From assembly GCF_023016285.1 (NCBI RefSeq), contig NZ_CP095413.1, positions 248,001 to 312,000 of the forward strand: a DNA stretch of 64,000 nt. The letters are read 5' to 3'. The notes beneath the pieces are model-generated. The model was not told the origin of the DNA and searched no databases. It worked only from the letters and a program-made list of their open reading frames with translations. The translations under genes and the position numbers were made by a program. Below, in pieces: positions 40,472 to 49,542 of the stretch; within the stretch, counting starts at the first letter, position 1, and the number at the start of each line of letters is the position of its first letter. The DNA comes from Muricauda sp. SCSIO 64092. Its GTDB lineage: Bacteria; Bacteroidota; Bacteroidia; Flavobacteriales; Flavobacteriaceae.

Positions 40472-41266
40472 TTAATCGTGGAGAATGAGTAACGGTACGG
40501 GGCTATTGAAGGTTTGTTTCAACGTAACACTTTCGTTCAGCAGACGATCCATAAATCCTTTCTTTGCCCGAATAAGGCAAACCAACCCAGAAAAGTCCTT
40601 CATCAAGTATTCGTTCAAATCCTTATTGGTATCGCCTGTACCAAAGGCATAGTCAACGGAAGTACTCAAATCCTTCATGGCCTCCAGCACCTTTTCAATT
40701 TGAGGGGTTTTCTCATCGGCAATATGCAATATTTTTATGTTGCTTTGATGCATGCCGGCGATTTTAACAAGTGGGCCGATGACCTTGGGATCAGAAAAAG
40801 GGTCATCGCTAACGGCAAATACAATTTTCTCCAAGGGCCTATACGTATGCCCGTCCGGCACCACAATTACAGGAGCAGAGGTTTTGGAAACGACCCCTCC
40901 AGCCACACTGCCCATAAATACCTCTTTAAGTCCGCTAGCCCCTTTGGTGCCCATTACAATAAAGTCATAATGCCCACTATCCCCCAATGAAGCAATTGCG
41001 GAAACGGCGTAGTCTTTAACGATCCTCGTTTTAAAAACCACTTCGGGGTGGTCTTTTTGAACGTTTTCCAAAAGTCCATCCATTCGTTTTTTGGCGTCCT
41101 TTTCCAAAACGTCATCAATGTTTTTCATAAGCAGTGCTGTAGACCTTGCACCGTAAATGTGCAATATGGTCACTTCCAAAGAAGTAGTACTAAAAAGTTG
41201 AATGGCATAGGACAATGCATTGGAAGACGTATCGGAAAAATCAACGGGGACAAGAATCTTATTCAT
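40472..41266 (-). CDS. Universal stress protein, tandem Usp
   Basis: 264 aa with two Usp folds. The first (residues 1-140) starts KILVPVDFSD and carries the ATP-binding motif G-2x-G-9x-G(S/T) as GTKGASGLKEVFMGS (106-120). The second (about 145-264) lacks that motif and is degenerate. Usp proteins of this type bind ATP and modulate survival under energy or redox stress. It is the first gene of a minus-strand unit that continues 24 bp later into sdhCAB, and it is head-to-head with a second usp gene. Confidence 0.9.
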   Translation of the reverse strand: MNKILVPVDFSDTSSNALSYAIQLFSTTSLEVTILHIYGARSTALLMKNIDDVLEKDAKKRMDGLLENVQKDHPEVVFKTRIVKDYAVSAIASLGDSGHYDFIVMGTKGASGLKEVFMGSVAGGVVSKTSAPVIVVPDGHTYRPLEKIVFAVSDDPFSDPKVIGPLVKIAGMHQSNIKILHIADEKTPQIEKVLEAMKDLSTSVDYAFGTGDTNKDLNEYLMKDFSGLVCLIRAKKGFMDRLLNESVTLKQTFNSPVPLLILHD

Positions 41267-41684
41267 TTTTAATTCATTTAGGGTGAATGACCATTTGACT
41301 GGATATCATTTATGCAACCATCAAAGCTTGAGCGTCATCTCCAAGAGGATATGACAGCGGCTTATTATTTCAATATATTCTGAAATTTAACAACAGATTC
41401 TTTAGCAAAACTTTAGAAGGAAAAGGCGCCCAAAAAAACCGTAAAATGGTTACTTCACCCCCATCTTCTTGCTACTTAGGCGGTTGGAAAGCCCCTTTTT
41501 TCAATTTCGATGGAGCACCTATGATTATTTGATTATACTGCCCGATTCTTAAGTTTCTCTAAAGAATTCTTCAATAGTTTTATTGAGATTGGAAATGGTA
41601 CACGAAGAGGCCGTTTTAAACTGCGGCAACGGTAGTGGGGTACCTCATCCGTATATTGTTAACCCTAGTTAAAGGCACGATATC
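41267..41684. promoter_or_regulatory. Divergent control region between two usp-led operons
   Basis: 418 bp without a gene, separating usp-sdhCAB (minus) from usp-TPR-V-ATPase (plus). It is AT-rich at both ends and should hold two opposing promoters. A weak minus-strand match (TTTG then TAAATTTC) lies near 41380-41410. A small palindrome TTAAC-CCTA-GTTAA (41659-41672) lies 12 bp before the plus-strand ATG. No known regulator motif was identified. Confidence 0.6.
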
Positions 41685-42827
41685 ATGAAACTTTTGGAAA
41701 AGATTTTAGTAGCACAGGATTTTAGCCAGTCCTCCGAAAATGTAGTATCCAGTGCCATAGAATTGGCCAAGATATTCCAATCCACAATTGTACCCATTCA
41801 CATACTCCCGGATGATGTTTTAAACGAAAAGGTGAGGACATTGCTGAACGAAACGGCACTGACCAAATTGAAGGAGACCACTGATCAAATTAAGCATGAG
41901 GGGGTAGCGGCCGAAAAACCATTGCTTATGGTTGGCTCACCCCATGAGGCCATCACCAGGGCGGCAGTAGATGTCAGTGCCAATCTCATTCTGTTGGGTT
42001 CGGGTGAAACCAAAAAAGGGGATACTTTTAGATTGGGTACCACGGCCGAGCGCATCATTCAAAAAAGCGGAAAGCCCATTTTTGTGATAAAGGAAGGTGT
42101 TTTACTTAATGTACAACACATTTTGTGTCCCGTGGATTTTTCCGACCCTTCCAAACGGGCGCTTAAAAATGCAATTACGATGGCCCGTAGGTTCAAATCG
42201 GAATTGACCATACTGGCCGTATGCGAACTGCAGGGCTCCACTTGGTTCACTTCGGAGAAGGACAAAGAATTGGAGAACGAACTCAGGTATCGCATGCACA
42301 AAGAGGAATTTGATTCGTTTTTGAAGGAATTCAATCTAACCGGTCTCAATTGGACAAAGGAAATCCCCAAGGGAAATCCTTCCGAGGAAATACTCAGCAC
42401 CATTTCGAAGAAAATGATCGATTTGCTTATTATAGGGACTTCCGGCAGAACCGGGTTGAACCGAATGCTTATGGGAAGTGTTACCGAAAAAGTAATACGG
42501 GAAGTTCCCTGCTCCTTCCTCACCTTAAAATCCGAAGATGCCATTTCCCTACAATTGGAAACCAACATTAGGAACATCGAGGAACTTCATGGCACCGCTA
42601 TGAAATTAATGGAAGATGGTTTTTATGAGGAGGCCATTGGCCAACTCAAAGCCTGCCTGAACATCAATAGCATGTATGTACCTGCCTATACCGGTTTGGC
42701 CAAGGTTTATGAAAAGCTGGACCAACCGGAAAGGGCCAAAGTATATAGAAACAACGCAAAGGATATCATGGACAAGATTTGGTATCAAAAAATAGAGGAA
42801 GAAGTCCGCAAACTACGCGGTAGCTAA
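41685..42827 (+). CDS. Universal stress protein with C-terminal TPR
   Basis: 380 aa. There are two Usp domains (residues about 1-137 and 143-280) and a C-terminal tetratricopeptide pair (about 300-365: MEDGFYEEAIGQLKACLNIN, then YTGLAKVYEKLDQPERAKVY). The second Usp domain has an intact ATP motif (GTSGRTGLNRMLMGS, near 250). The first has an altered one (GSGETKKGDTFRLGT). It ends 15 bp before the V-ATPase subunit A gene, making it the lead gene of that operon. Nucleotide sensing coupled to a TPR docking surface is a reasonable guess. No partner is known. Confidence 0.9.
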   Translation: MKLLEKILVAQDFSQSSENVVSSAIELAKIFQSTIVPIHILPDDVLNEKVRTLLNETALTKLKETTDQIKHEGVAAEKPLLMVGSPHEAITRAAVDVSANLILLGSGETKKGDTFRLGTTAERIIQKSGKPIFVIKEGVLLNVQHILCPVDFSDPSKRALKNAITMARRFKSELTILAVCELQGSTWFTSEKDKELENELRYRMHKEEFDSFLKEFNLTGLNWTKEIPKGNPSEEILSTISKKMIDLLIIGTSGRTGLNRMLMGSVTEKVIREVPCSFLTLKSEDAISLQLETNIRNIEELHGTAMKLMEDGFYEEAIGQLKACLNINSMYVPAYTGLAKVYEKLDQPERAKVYRNNAKDIMDKIWYQKIEEEVRKLRGS

Positions 42828-42842
42828 AAAATATCCGATACT

Positions 42843-44588
42843 ATGCACAAAGCAAAAGGGGAAGTAGTGAGCGTCAACGAGTCGCTCGTTGGTGTTAGAA
42901 CTACCGATGGGGCCATTATGAATGGAGAGGTGGCCTACATCATTGTTGAGGATGGCAAGAGACTAAAATCCGAGGTCATCGATGTGAAAGAAGGCAATAG
43001 GGCCTACCTGCAGGTATTTGAAGATACCAATTGGATGAAGGTAGGTGATCCGGTAGAATTTACAGGCCTTCCTTTGGCGGTAAAATTAGGTCCCGGAATA
43101 TTGGGCTCCGTAACGGATGGGCTACAGAACCCTTTATACGAATTAGGTAAAATTGAATGGTTTTTGGAAAGGGGCCTAGAGGTCGATCCCCTGGACAACA
43201 CCCAAAAGTGGCACTTTACCCCAATGGTAGAGGAAGGTGCGGCCGTTACCGGCAGCACCGTTTTGGGTTCCGTTCCCGAAAAATTATTTGAGCATAAAAT
43301 CTTTGTTCCCTTTTCCATACAAGGCAACCATACCGTTACCCATATCGTAAAAGAGGGCGACTACACCGTTGACGAACCCATAGCCACGATCCAGGACAGT
43401 ACGGGTAAAAGCGTGGAGCTTACGATGGCCTTTGAATGGCCGGTAAAAAGGCCCATGCCCTTCACAGAGCGGTCGGTACCCATAAAACCAATGCCCACGG
43501 GAATCCGAATTTTGGATGCATTATTTCCCATTGCCTACGGTGGCACGGCCTGTAATCCAGGTCCATTTGGAGCAGGAAAAACAGTACTGCAGCACAGTTT
43601 GGCCCGTCACTCCCAGGCAGATGTGGTCATTATTGCCGCCTGTGGCGAACGTGCCGGGGAGGCTGTGGAAGTTTTTAAGGATTTTCCAGAACTCATCGAT
43701 CCTAGGACCGGGAAATCATTAATGGACCGTACCTATATTGTAGGGAACACCTCTTCCATGCCCGTAGCGGCCCGGGAGGCATCCGTTTATATGGCCACCA
43801 CTGTAGGGGAATACTATCGAAAGCAAGGATTGAACGTTTTAATTCTGGCCGATTCCACCTCACGCTGGGCGCAGGCACTTCGTGAGACTTCAGGTAGAAA
43901 GGAGGAAATTCCAGGCCCTGAAGCCTTCCCTATGTACATTTCTACCCTGATCTCCGCTTTTTATGACCGCGCAGGGGTTGAAATCCTAGGAGATGGCAAT
44001 ACGGGGTCGTTGAGCATTATCGGTACCGTTTCCCCAGCAGGCGGAAACTTTGACGAACCGGTTACCCAGGCCACCCTTTTGAGCACCGGGGCTTTTTGGG
44101 GATTGTCCAGGGCTTTGTCCGATGCAAGGAAATACCCCGCTATAGATCGTATAGACAGTAATTCCAAATATCCCTCGCAGTTGGAACAAGAAGAAGTAAC
44201 GTATTTATTGGAATTGCTTCGTGATGGTAAAACCATAGCCTCCAACATTATTTTGATGGGGGAAAAGGGCATTACCGATGAGTCCTACATTCGTTATCAA
44301 AAAGCCGAATTACTCGATGCGGTATTCCTTCAACAAAACAGTTTTCATGAAGTGGATGGAGTGACCCATCCCGAAAGACTGCGCCTAATGTTCAACATGA
44401 TCCAAGAAATCATCGATACACCGGTCGACATCAAAGGAAAGGAAGAAATACGGTCGCATTTCAATTTTATCCGACAGGCCTTTCTCGATTGGAACTATAT
44501 GAAACCGGACGAGGAGGGATTTGACAAACAAAAAACAAAACTATTGAACTTGCTTAAACAGATGGGGCATGTTGCAGAAAACGTATGA
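42843..44588 (+). CDS. atpA: V-type ATP synthase subunit A (catalytic)
   Basis: 581 aa catalytic subunit of the A3B3 head of a V/A-type rotary ATPase (not the F-type alpha chain). The P-loop GPFGAGKT lies at about residues 240-247. It is followed by a GERAGE motif, the family insert region before it, and ADSTSRWAQALRE. The bacterial V/A-type start KGEVVSVNESLVGVR is typical. The stop overlaps the start of the subunit B gene by 20 bp. Confidence 0.96.
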   Translation: MHKAKGEVVSVNESLVGVRTTDGAIMNGEVAYIIVEDGKRLKSEVIDVKEGNRAYLQVFEDTNWMKVGDPVEFTGLPLAVKLGPGILGSVTDGLQNPLYELGKIEWFLERGLEVDPLDNTQKWHFTPMVEEGAAVTGSTVLGSVPEKLFEHKIFVPFSIQGNHTVTHIVKEGDYTVDEPIATIQDSTGKSVELTMAFEWPVKRPMPFTERSVPIKPMPTGIRILDALFPIAYGGTACNPGPFGAGKTVLQHSLARHSQADVVIIAACGERAGEAVEVFKDFPELIDPRTGKSLMDRTYIVGNTSSMPVAAREASVYMATTVGEYYRKQGLNVLILADSTSRWAQALRETSGRKEEIPGPEAFPMYISTLISAFYDRAGVEILGDGNTGSLSIIGTVSPAGGNFDEPVTQATLLSTGAFWGLSRALSDARKYPAIDRIDSNSKYPSQLEQEEVTYLLELLRDGKTIASNIILMGEKGITDESYIRYQKAELLDAVFLQQNSFHEVDGVTHPERLRLMFNMIQEIIDTPVDIKGKEEIRSHFNFIRQAFLDWNYMKPDEEGFDKQKTKLLNLLKQMGHVAENV

Positions 44589-45900
44589 GAACATAGATAG
44601 CATTGGCCGTGCCATTCTGAGCATTAAGGCCCAAGGGGTGCACAACAAGGAATTGGCAGAAGTAATCTATCCCAATGGTCAAAAGGCTTTTGCCCAGGTG
44701 ATTGCCTTGGATGGTGATGAGGTGACCCTACAACTGTTTGGGGGCGGATTTGGCGTTTCAACGGATTGCAAGGTTCGCTTTCTGGGAAAGCCCATACAAG
44801 TAGGATTTTCCGATGATATGTTGGGAAGGGTCTATTCGGGCAACGGTCAGCCCATTGATAAAGGCCCAGAACTGATGTCAGATATGGTCCGGGTGGCCGG
44901 GCCCTCCATCAATCCGGTAAAAAGACTCATTCCCAAAGATATGATTCGTACAGGGGTACCTATGATCGATGTGTTCAACACCCTGGTACGTTCCCAAAAG
45001 ATACCCATTTTTGCTAAAGCGGGCGAACCCTATAACCGTCTGTTGGCCAATATAGCCACCCAAACCGATGCCGATGTTATTATCATTGGAGGGGTTGGAC
45101 TCAAATATGATGAATTCCATTATTTCAGGCAACGTATTGAGGAGGCCGGTAGTAAGAACAAAACCATCATGTTCATCCATACCCACAGGGATTCCATTGT
45201 AGAGGGCCTCATGGTACCTGATTTGGCCCTGGCCGTGGCAGAACAATTTGCATTACAGGGTAAAAATGTATTTGTATTGTTGTCCGATATGACCCAATGG
45301 TCGGATTATCTGCGGCAAGTGGCCAATGCCCAGGACCAGATTCCGGCAAATCAGGGATATCCCGGTGACCTATACTCCCAGTTGGCGAGCCGATATGAAA
45401 AGGCTGCCGACATTGATGGTGCGGGTAGTTTGACCATTTTAGGGGTAACCACCATGGATGACGTTACCCATCCCGTTCCGGACAATACGGGATATATTAC
45501 CGAAGGACAATTTTATATGAAGGATGGCTATCTGGAACTGTTCGGTTCTTTAAGCCGTTTAAAACAACAGGTGAATGACCGAACGCGTCCCGACCACAGA
45601 AGCATTATGAATGCCATGGCGCGATTGCTGTCAGAGGCCGAGGAACGTGTAAAGGCACAGAAGTTCGGCTCGGTCAAGGACGATTACTCCCTACGATTGT
45701 TGGAATATCGAAAGACATTTCAAAGGGAATTGATGGACCCTTTCCGCTATTTGGAATTGGAAGATGCCCTGGATTTATGTTGGGACATCCTTGCCCAACA
45801 TTTTAAAAAGGAAGAAGTAGGGCTGTCCTCCAAGCTGATTGAGGCGTATTGGCCTGAAAAAGGGAAGTTCAAAATTTTAAAAGAAATGATCCATGAGTGA
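44569..45900 (+). CDS. atpB: V-type ATP synthase subunit B (regulatory)
   Basis: 443 aa non-catalytic head subunit. It lacks a true Walker A lysine motif (IFAKAGEPYNRLLANIA stands in its place) and keeps the LSDMTQWSDYLRQVANAQDQIP signature and SLSRLKQQVNDR. The ATG overlaps the end of subunit A and places the N-terminal beta-barrel (TYENIDSIGRAILSIKAQGV) correctly. Its stop overlaps the subunit E start. Confidence 0.96.
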   Translation: MLQKTYENIDSIGRAILSIKAQGVHNKELAEVIYPNGQKAFAQVIALDGDEVTLQLFGGGFGVSTDCKVRFLGKPIQVGFSDDMLGRVYSGNGQPIDKGPELMSDMVRVAGPSINPVKRLIPKDMIRTGVPMIDVFNTLVRSQKIPIFAKAGEPYNRLLANIATQTDADVIIIGGVGLKYDEFHYFRQRIEEAGSKNKTIMFIHTHRDSIVEGLMVPDLALAVAEQFALQGKNVFVLLSDMTQWSDYLRQVANAQDQIPANQGYPGDLYSQLASRYEKAADIDGAGSLTILGVTTMDDVTHPVPDNTGYITEGQFYMKDGYLELFGSLSRLKQQVNDRTRPDHRSIMNAMARLLSEAEERVKAQKFGSVKDDYSLRLLEYRKTFQRELMDPFRYLELEDALDLCWDILAQHFKKEEVGLSSKLIEAYWPEKGKFKILKEMIHE

Positions 45901-46492
45901 GAACACGTTGGAAAAACTGATTGCCACCCTTAAATCAGAAGCCATAGAAGCAGCTGACAATGAAGCGGTAAACATTGTGGAGAGTGCACATGCCCAGGCA
46001 AAAAAAATTATCAAGGAAGCGGAAGCCAAGCGAGAGGAACTGTTGGGCAATGCTGAAAAAGAAGCGCAGGCCACGCTGATCAAAGGTGAGGGTGCCTTAA
46101 AGCAGGCGGCGCGGGATCTTACCGTTTCGGTGCGCAACGATTTGCTGCAATTGCTCAAAACAGTATTGGAAAAAGAGGTGGAGGCCCAATTTACCCCTAA
46201 ACTAATGGAACAGGCCATCACCAATACCATAGCGAATGTGGGTAGTGGGGTCACCCTAACACTTTCCAAAAATGTGGAAACGGAGTTGGCCAAAACAGTC
46301 CAAAAGCAATTGCAGGCGATGGACAATTTGGATTCCATCATCACGGATCCCAGTCTGCTCAAAGGATTTTCGATTACCAAGACCGATCAAGGGTGGAGCT
46401 ACCAAATTTCGCCAAACGCAGTAGCGGAACTGTTGAATGCCCATCTTAGCCCAAAGTGGGTGAACCTCCTTAAAAACGATTTGGATACATGA
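45893..46492 (+). CDS. atpE: V-type ATP synthase subunit E (peripheral stalk)
   Basis: 199 aa. The N-terminal half (to about residue 75) is a long charged helix with alternating Lys/Glu/Ala (AQAKKIIKEAEAKREELLG), and the C-terminal half is a globular domain (SKNVETELAKTV...ITDPSLLKGFSI). This is the layout of the EG-type peripheral stalk. No separate subunit G/H gene is visible in the operon. It overlaps both neighbours by 4-8 bp. Confidence 0.88.
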   Translation: MSENTLEKLIATLKSEAIEAADNEAVNIVESAHAQAKKIIKEAEAKREELLGNAEKEAQATLIKGEGALKQAARDLTVSVRNDLLQLLKTVLEKEVEAQFTPKLMEQAITNTIANVGSGVTLTLSKNVETELAKTVQKQLQAMDNLDSIITDPSLLKGFSITKTDQGWSYQISPNAVAELLNAHLSPKWVNLLKNDLDT

Positions 46493-47070
46493 TTGCGGGA
46501 AACCTGGAATATGTGATGGGCAGCTTACCACATCTATCTTTTAAAGACACGGATGAGGAACGTTCCAGGGTAGTTTCCATCTTTCAAAAATATGCAGGTC
46601 CTTCCGAAACCGGGAAAGGCATTATTGCCATTTTGGATGGGGAAGCCGGTAAGTTTTTAAGTTCCGGTAGTCATCGCATATTTCAACAGATCAATTTGGC
46701 AACCATTCACTCCGAAACCTTTCAAAAAAGTAAAAACAGCGTCCTGGCCATATTTTCCACCTATGTGTTTGCACTTAAAAAGGGCGTACAGCAATTGCGT
46801 ATCGCCCGGAAAAATGGAGCAGACCCCTCCATAACAAAGAAACTTCCATTGTCCTTAGTACCCGGTACACCTCTGGAAGAGGAAATTCAACTCTTAAAAT
46901 TGCAATGGGACCAACTGGAAGAACTTTCCATGGGGCACTACACGGATTTTGCGGCCTTATGCATCTACAAGCTAAAACTATTACTGTTGCTCCGCTGGTG
47001 GAGCTTTGATGAAAAACAGGGTTATGCCAATTTTTTGAACAGCACAAAAAAGACAGAAGATGGCCGATAA
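46489..47070 (+). CDS. DUF2764 V-ATPase-associated protein
   Basis: 193 aa member of DUF2764, recognised by the opening NLEYVMGSLPHLSF and by its place in the V-ATPase operon, as in Chlamydia and Bacteroides. The mid region is helical (LKKGVQQLRIARKN...LPLSLVPGTPLEEEIQLLKLQW, here shown in parts) and ends LLLLLRWWSFDEKQGYANF. Its role is not established. Since no subunit C/d gene is present, a C-like socket role between rotor and membrane ring is a reasonable hypothesis. It starts by ATGA overlap with subunit E. Confidence 0.85.
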   Translation: MIAGNLEYVMGSLPHLSFKDTDEERSRVVSIFQKYAGPSETGKGIIAILDGEAGKFLSSGSHRIFQQINLATIHSETFQKSKNSVLAIFSTYVFALKKGVQQLRIARKNGADPSITKKLPLSLVPGTPLEEEIQLLKLQWDQLEELSMGHYTDFAALCIYKLKLLLLLRWWSFDEKQGYANFLNSTKKTEDGR

Positions 47071-47671
47071 GATTTTGATGAACAAAAATACGCTGGCAGC
47101 CCTAAAAACAGAGCTTAAGGAATACAATACGGCGCTGCCGGTCTTTGAAATGAAGGAACAGCAGTTAAAGGAGGTGGTACAGACCATAGAAAATACCATC
47201 GCCAGACTAAAGCAGGCCATCGCTACCACAAATGAAGGAACAAAAAAATGGGTGGCGGTCATGGCGGAAGAGACAATTGACCTGGCCGAAATCGTAAAGG
47301 TGGAACGTGTCATCACCAAAAAAAGGGAAATCGCAGGAGTGTCCATTGAGGTATTTGAGGACCTTGTCTTTCAAGATGCCGAAATTGACTTTTTCAGCAC
47401 TCCCCTTTGGGTAGATGTGGCCGTACAAGTGATCCAGGAACAGAAAACCAATCGTACACTGGTCGAGATTGAGGAACGAAATCTGGAACTCCTCTGGGAA
47501 GAACTGGCCGAGGCCCGAAGGATGAAAAATGCCCTTAAGGAAGTATTTATTCCCGAGACCAAGGATAACATCCGAAAAATTGAGATTTATCTTGGTGATG
47601 TGGAACGGCTGGCCATAGGATGCGCCAAACTGGTAAAGAAGAAAAAGGAGGAGAAAAAAGTCGTGGTATGA
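47060..47671 (+). CDS. atpD: V-type ATP synthase subunit D (central stalk)
   Basis: 203 aa, mostly two long antiparallel helices, as in the rotor axle subunit D. The N-terminal LMNKNTLAALKTELKEYNTALPV and the C-terminal LWEELAEARRMKNALKEVFIP...LVKKKKEEKK are typical. The start overlaps the DUF2764 gene and the stop overlaps the subunit I start as ATGA. Confidence 0.93.
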   Translation: MADKILMNKNTLAALKTELKEYNTALPVFEMKEQQLKEVVQTIENTIARLKQAIATTNEGTKKWVAVMAEETIDLAEIVKVERVITKKREIAGVSIEVFEDLVFQDAEIDFFSTPLWVDVAVQVIQEQKTNRTLVEIEERNLELLWEELAEARRMKNALKEVFIPETKDNIRKIEIYLGDVERLAIGCAKLVKKKKEEKKVVV

Positions 47672-49515
47672 TCGTAAGGATGAAGGAAATATTGCTTTTT
47701 ACCACCGCGCGCTCCGTGGATGATACCATTTTGCAATTGGGTGAATTGGGCGTTGTGGACATCAAGGAAATCAACCGCCCTGGAAATGGAACCGTAGAAA
47801 GACGTTTGGAAGCGGTACACCGTGCGGAAAGTGCCATTTCCCTTTTAAGGGACCATGTGCCAAAGAACCGTCACCTTGCCAACCGTGTAAAACATACTAC
47901 CAAGGATCCCAAACAACTCGTGGACCGCGTCTTACAGACCGGGGAGATCAGGCAAAAATGTCAGGAAAAAATTGATGAACTCAGCCAACAGTTGAACTGG
48001 TACGGCATCTGGGGCCAAAATGTAGTTACAAAGGACATTCCTTACCTAAAAAAGAAGGGCCTTCACCTCCGGCTATACCTTATGGACAAATCGGTAGCCG
48101 ACACTTTAGATCAAAAACACACTATAGTGAGGTTCCCGGAGCATGATGGTAGGATTCCCCTGGTATTGATTGCCCGAAATGAATCCGAGAAACTGAACCA
48201 TAAGGAAGAATCCCTGCCCAGGGCATCCTTTGGGGACCTTAGTCAGCAAATCGAAAGAAAAAAGCGGCAATTGGCCGAGGTGGAGAATTTCCTGGAGGAC
48301 CAAACCGAAAATATCGCATGGCTTGAAGCGTACCACCTGCACTTACAAGATCGGTTGAGCACACAACAGGCATTGGAAGGTATGGGGGACATTGAGGGAA
48401 GGTTAAAATACCTCAAAGGTTATATTCCCCGAACTGCTGAGGACAATTTTATTGCCGCCGCAGAAGCAAACCACTGGGGATACCATATTGCAGAGCCCGA
48501 AAAACCGGAGGACGTGCCCGTTTATATCAAGAACCCCAAATGGATCAGTATTATCAATCCGGTCATGAAATTCATTGATATTGTGCCGGGGTATAAGGAA
48601 GTGGACGTTTCCATCTATTTTTTGGTTGCCTTTGCCCTATTTTTTGCCATGTTGGTCGGTGATGCAGGTTATGGGCTGATCTTTTTATTGGTCACTTTTT
48701 TCCTTAGAAAAAAATTAACGGCCCAGATGCGCATTTTAATCTATGTGCTCAGTGGGACCACCATTATTTGGGGGGTGCTGAGCGGCACCTATTTTGGAGC
48801 TGAACAAATAGCCGCCCTCCCCTTTCTCAACAACTTGATCATTCCTGAAATTGCAAGTTTTGGGGCGGACAATATTTCCTTTATGATGCACCTATCCTTT
48901 TTGATAGGGGCCATTCATCTTACGATTGCCCATGGTATTCGAGTGTTCCAATTCATCAATTCCATTCGCGCACTGAGCGAGGTGGGTTGGATTGCGTTGG
49001 TATGGGGCCTCTTTTTGATCACTGAACAATTGGTACTTGGCAAGGCCATGCCCGATTGGGGATTATGGTTATTTGTCGGGGGAGCAGCATTGGTAGCCCT
49101 TTTTTCGGTGGAAAGCAAAAACTTTTTCAAAAGTATGGGAGTTTCCATAGCCAACCTGCCCCTGAGCTTGATCAGCGGATTTTCGGACATTGTTTCCTAT
49201 GTAAGGCTCTTTGCCGTGGGGATGGCCACTGCTGCGGTTGCAGCCAGTTTTAACAATATGATTTTACCGGAAGGAATGACAGGTATGGGTATTGTGAACT
49301 TAATCATGGCGGCCATTGCCTTGCTGTTGGGGCATGGGTTGAACATTGCCCTGGCCTTGATGGCCGTCATGGTTCATGGTATCCGGTTGAACATGTTGGA
49401 GTTTGCGGGACATCTGGGAGTCCAATTCTCAGGTGAGGCCTATAAACCCTTTAAACTCATTTCCCCGGAAAACAGAAATAAGAACAAAACAACAATATCC
49501 ATTCAAACAGGATAA
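47668..49515 (+). CDS. atpI: V-type ATP synthase subunit I (membrane stator)
   Basis: 615 aa from the ATGA-coupled start (IVRMKEILLFTT); an earlier Met at 47620 lies within subunit D and is rejected. The N-terminal half is cytosolic and helical (to about residue 310). The C-terminal half has about seven to eight membrane spans. The conserved stretch FSDIVSYVRLFAVGMATAAV near residues 505-530 contains the arginine expected to face the rotor glutamate. This subunit forms the ion half-channels. Confidence 0.93.
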   Translation: MIVRMKEILLFTTARSVDDTILQLGELGVVDIKEINRPGNGTVERRLEAVHRAESAISLLRDHVPKNRHLANRVKHTTKDPKQLVDRVLQTGEIRQKCQEKIDELSQQLNWYGIWGQNVVTKDIPYLKKKGLHLRLYLMDKSVADTLDQKHTIVRFPEHDGRIPLVLIARNESEKLNHKEESLPRASFGDLSQQIERKKRQLAEVENFLEDQTENIAWLEAYHLHLQDRLSTQQALEGMGDIEGRLKYLKGYIPRTAEDNFIAAAEANHWGYHIAEPEKPEDVPVYIKNPKWISIINPVMKFIDIVPGYKEVDVSIYFLVAFALFFAMLVGDAGYGLIFLLVTFFLRKKLTAQMRILIYVLSGTTIIWGVLSGTYFGAEQIAALPFLNNLIIPEIASFGADNISFMMHLSFLIGAIHLTIAHGIRVFQFINSIRALSEVGWIALVWGLFLITEQLVLGKAMPDWGLWLFVGGAALVALFSVESKNFFKSMGVSIANLPLSLISGFSDIVSYVRLFAVGMATAAVAASFNNMILPEGMTGMGIVNLIMAAIALLLGHGLNIALALMAVMVHGIRLNMLEFAGHLGVQFSGEAYKPFKLISPENRNKNKTTISIQTG

Positions 49516-49542
49516 AAAACAAAATCAATAAAATTCTAGATT

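Noticed and set aside
42843..45900. F-type ATP synthase alpha/beta assignment
   Set aside because: The A subunit has the V-type insert and the operon has subunits D, E, I and K of the V/A type and lacks F-type a, b, c, delta and gamma genes.
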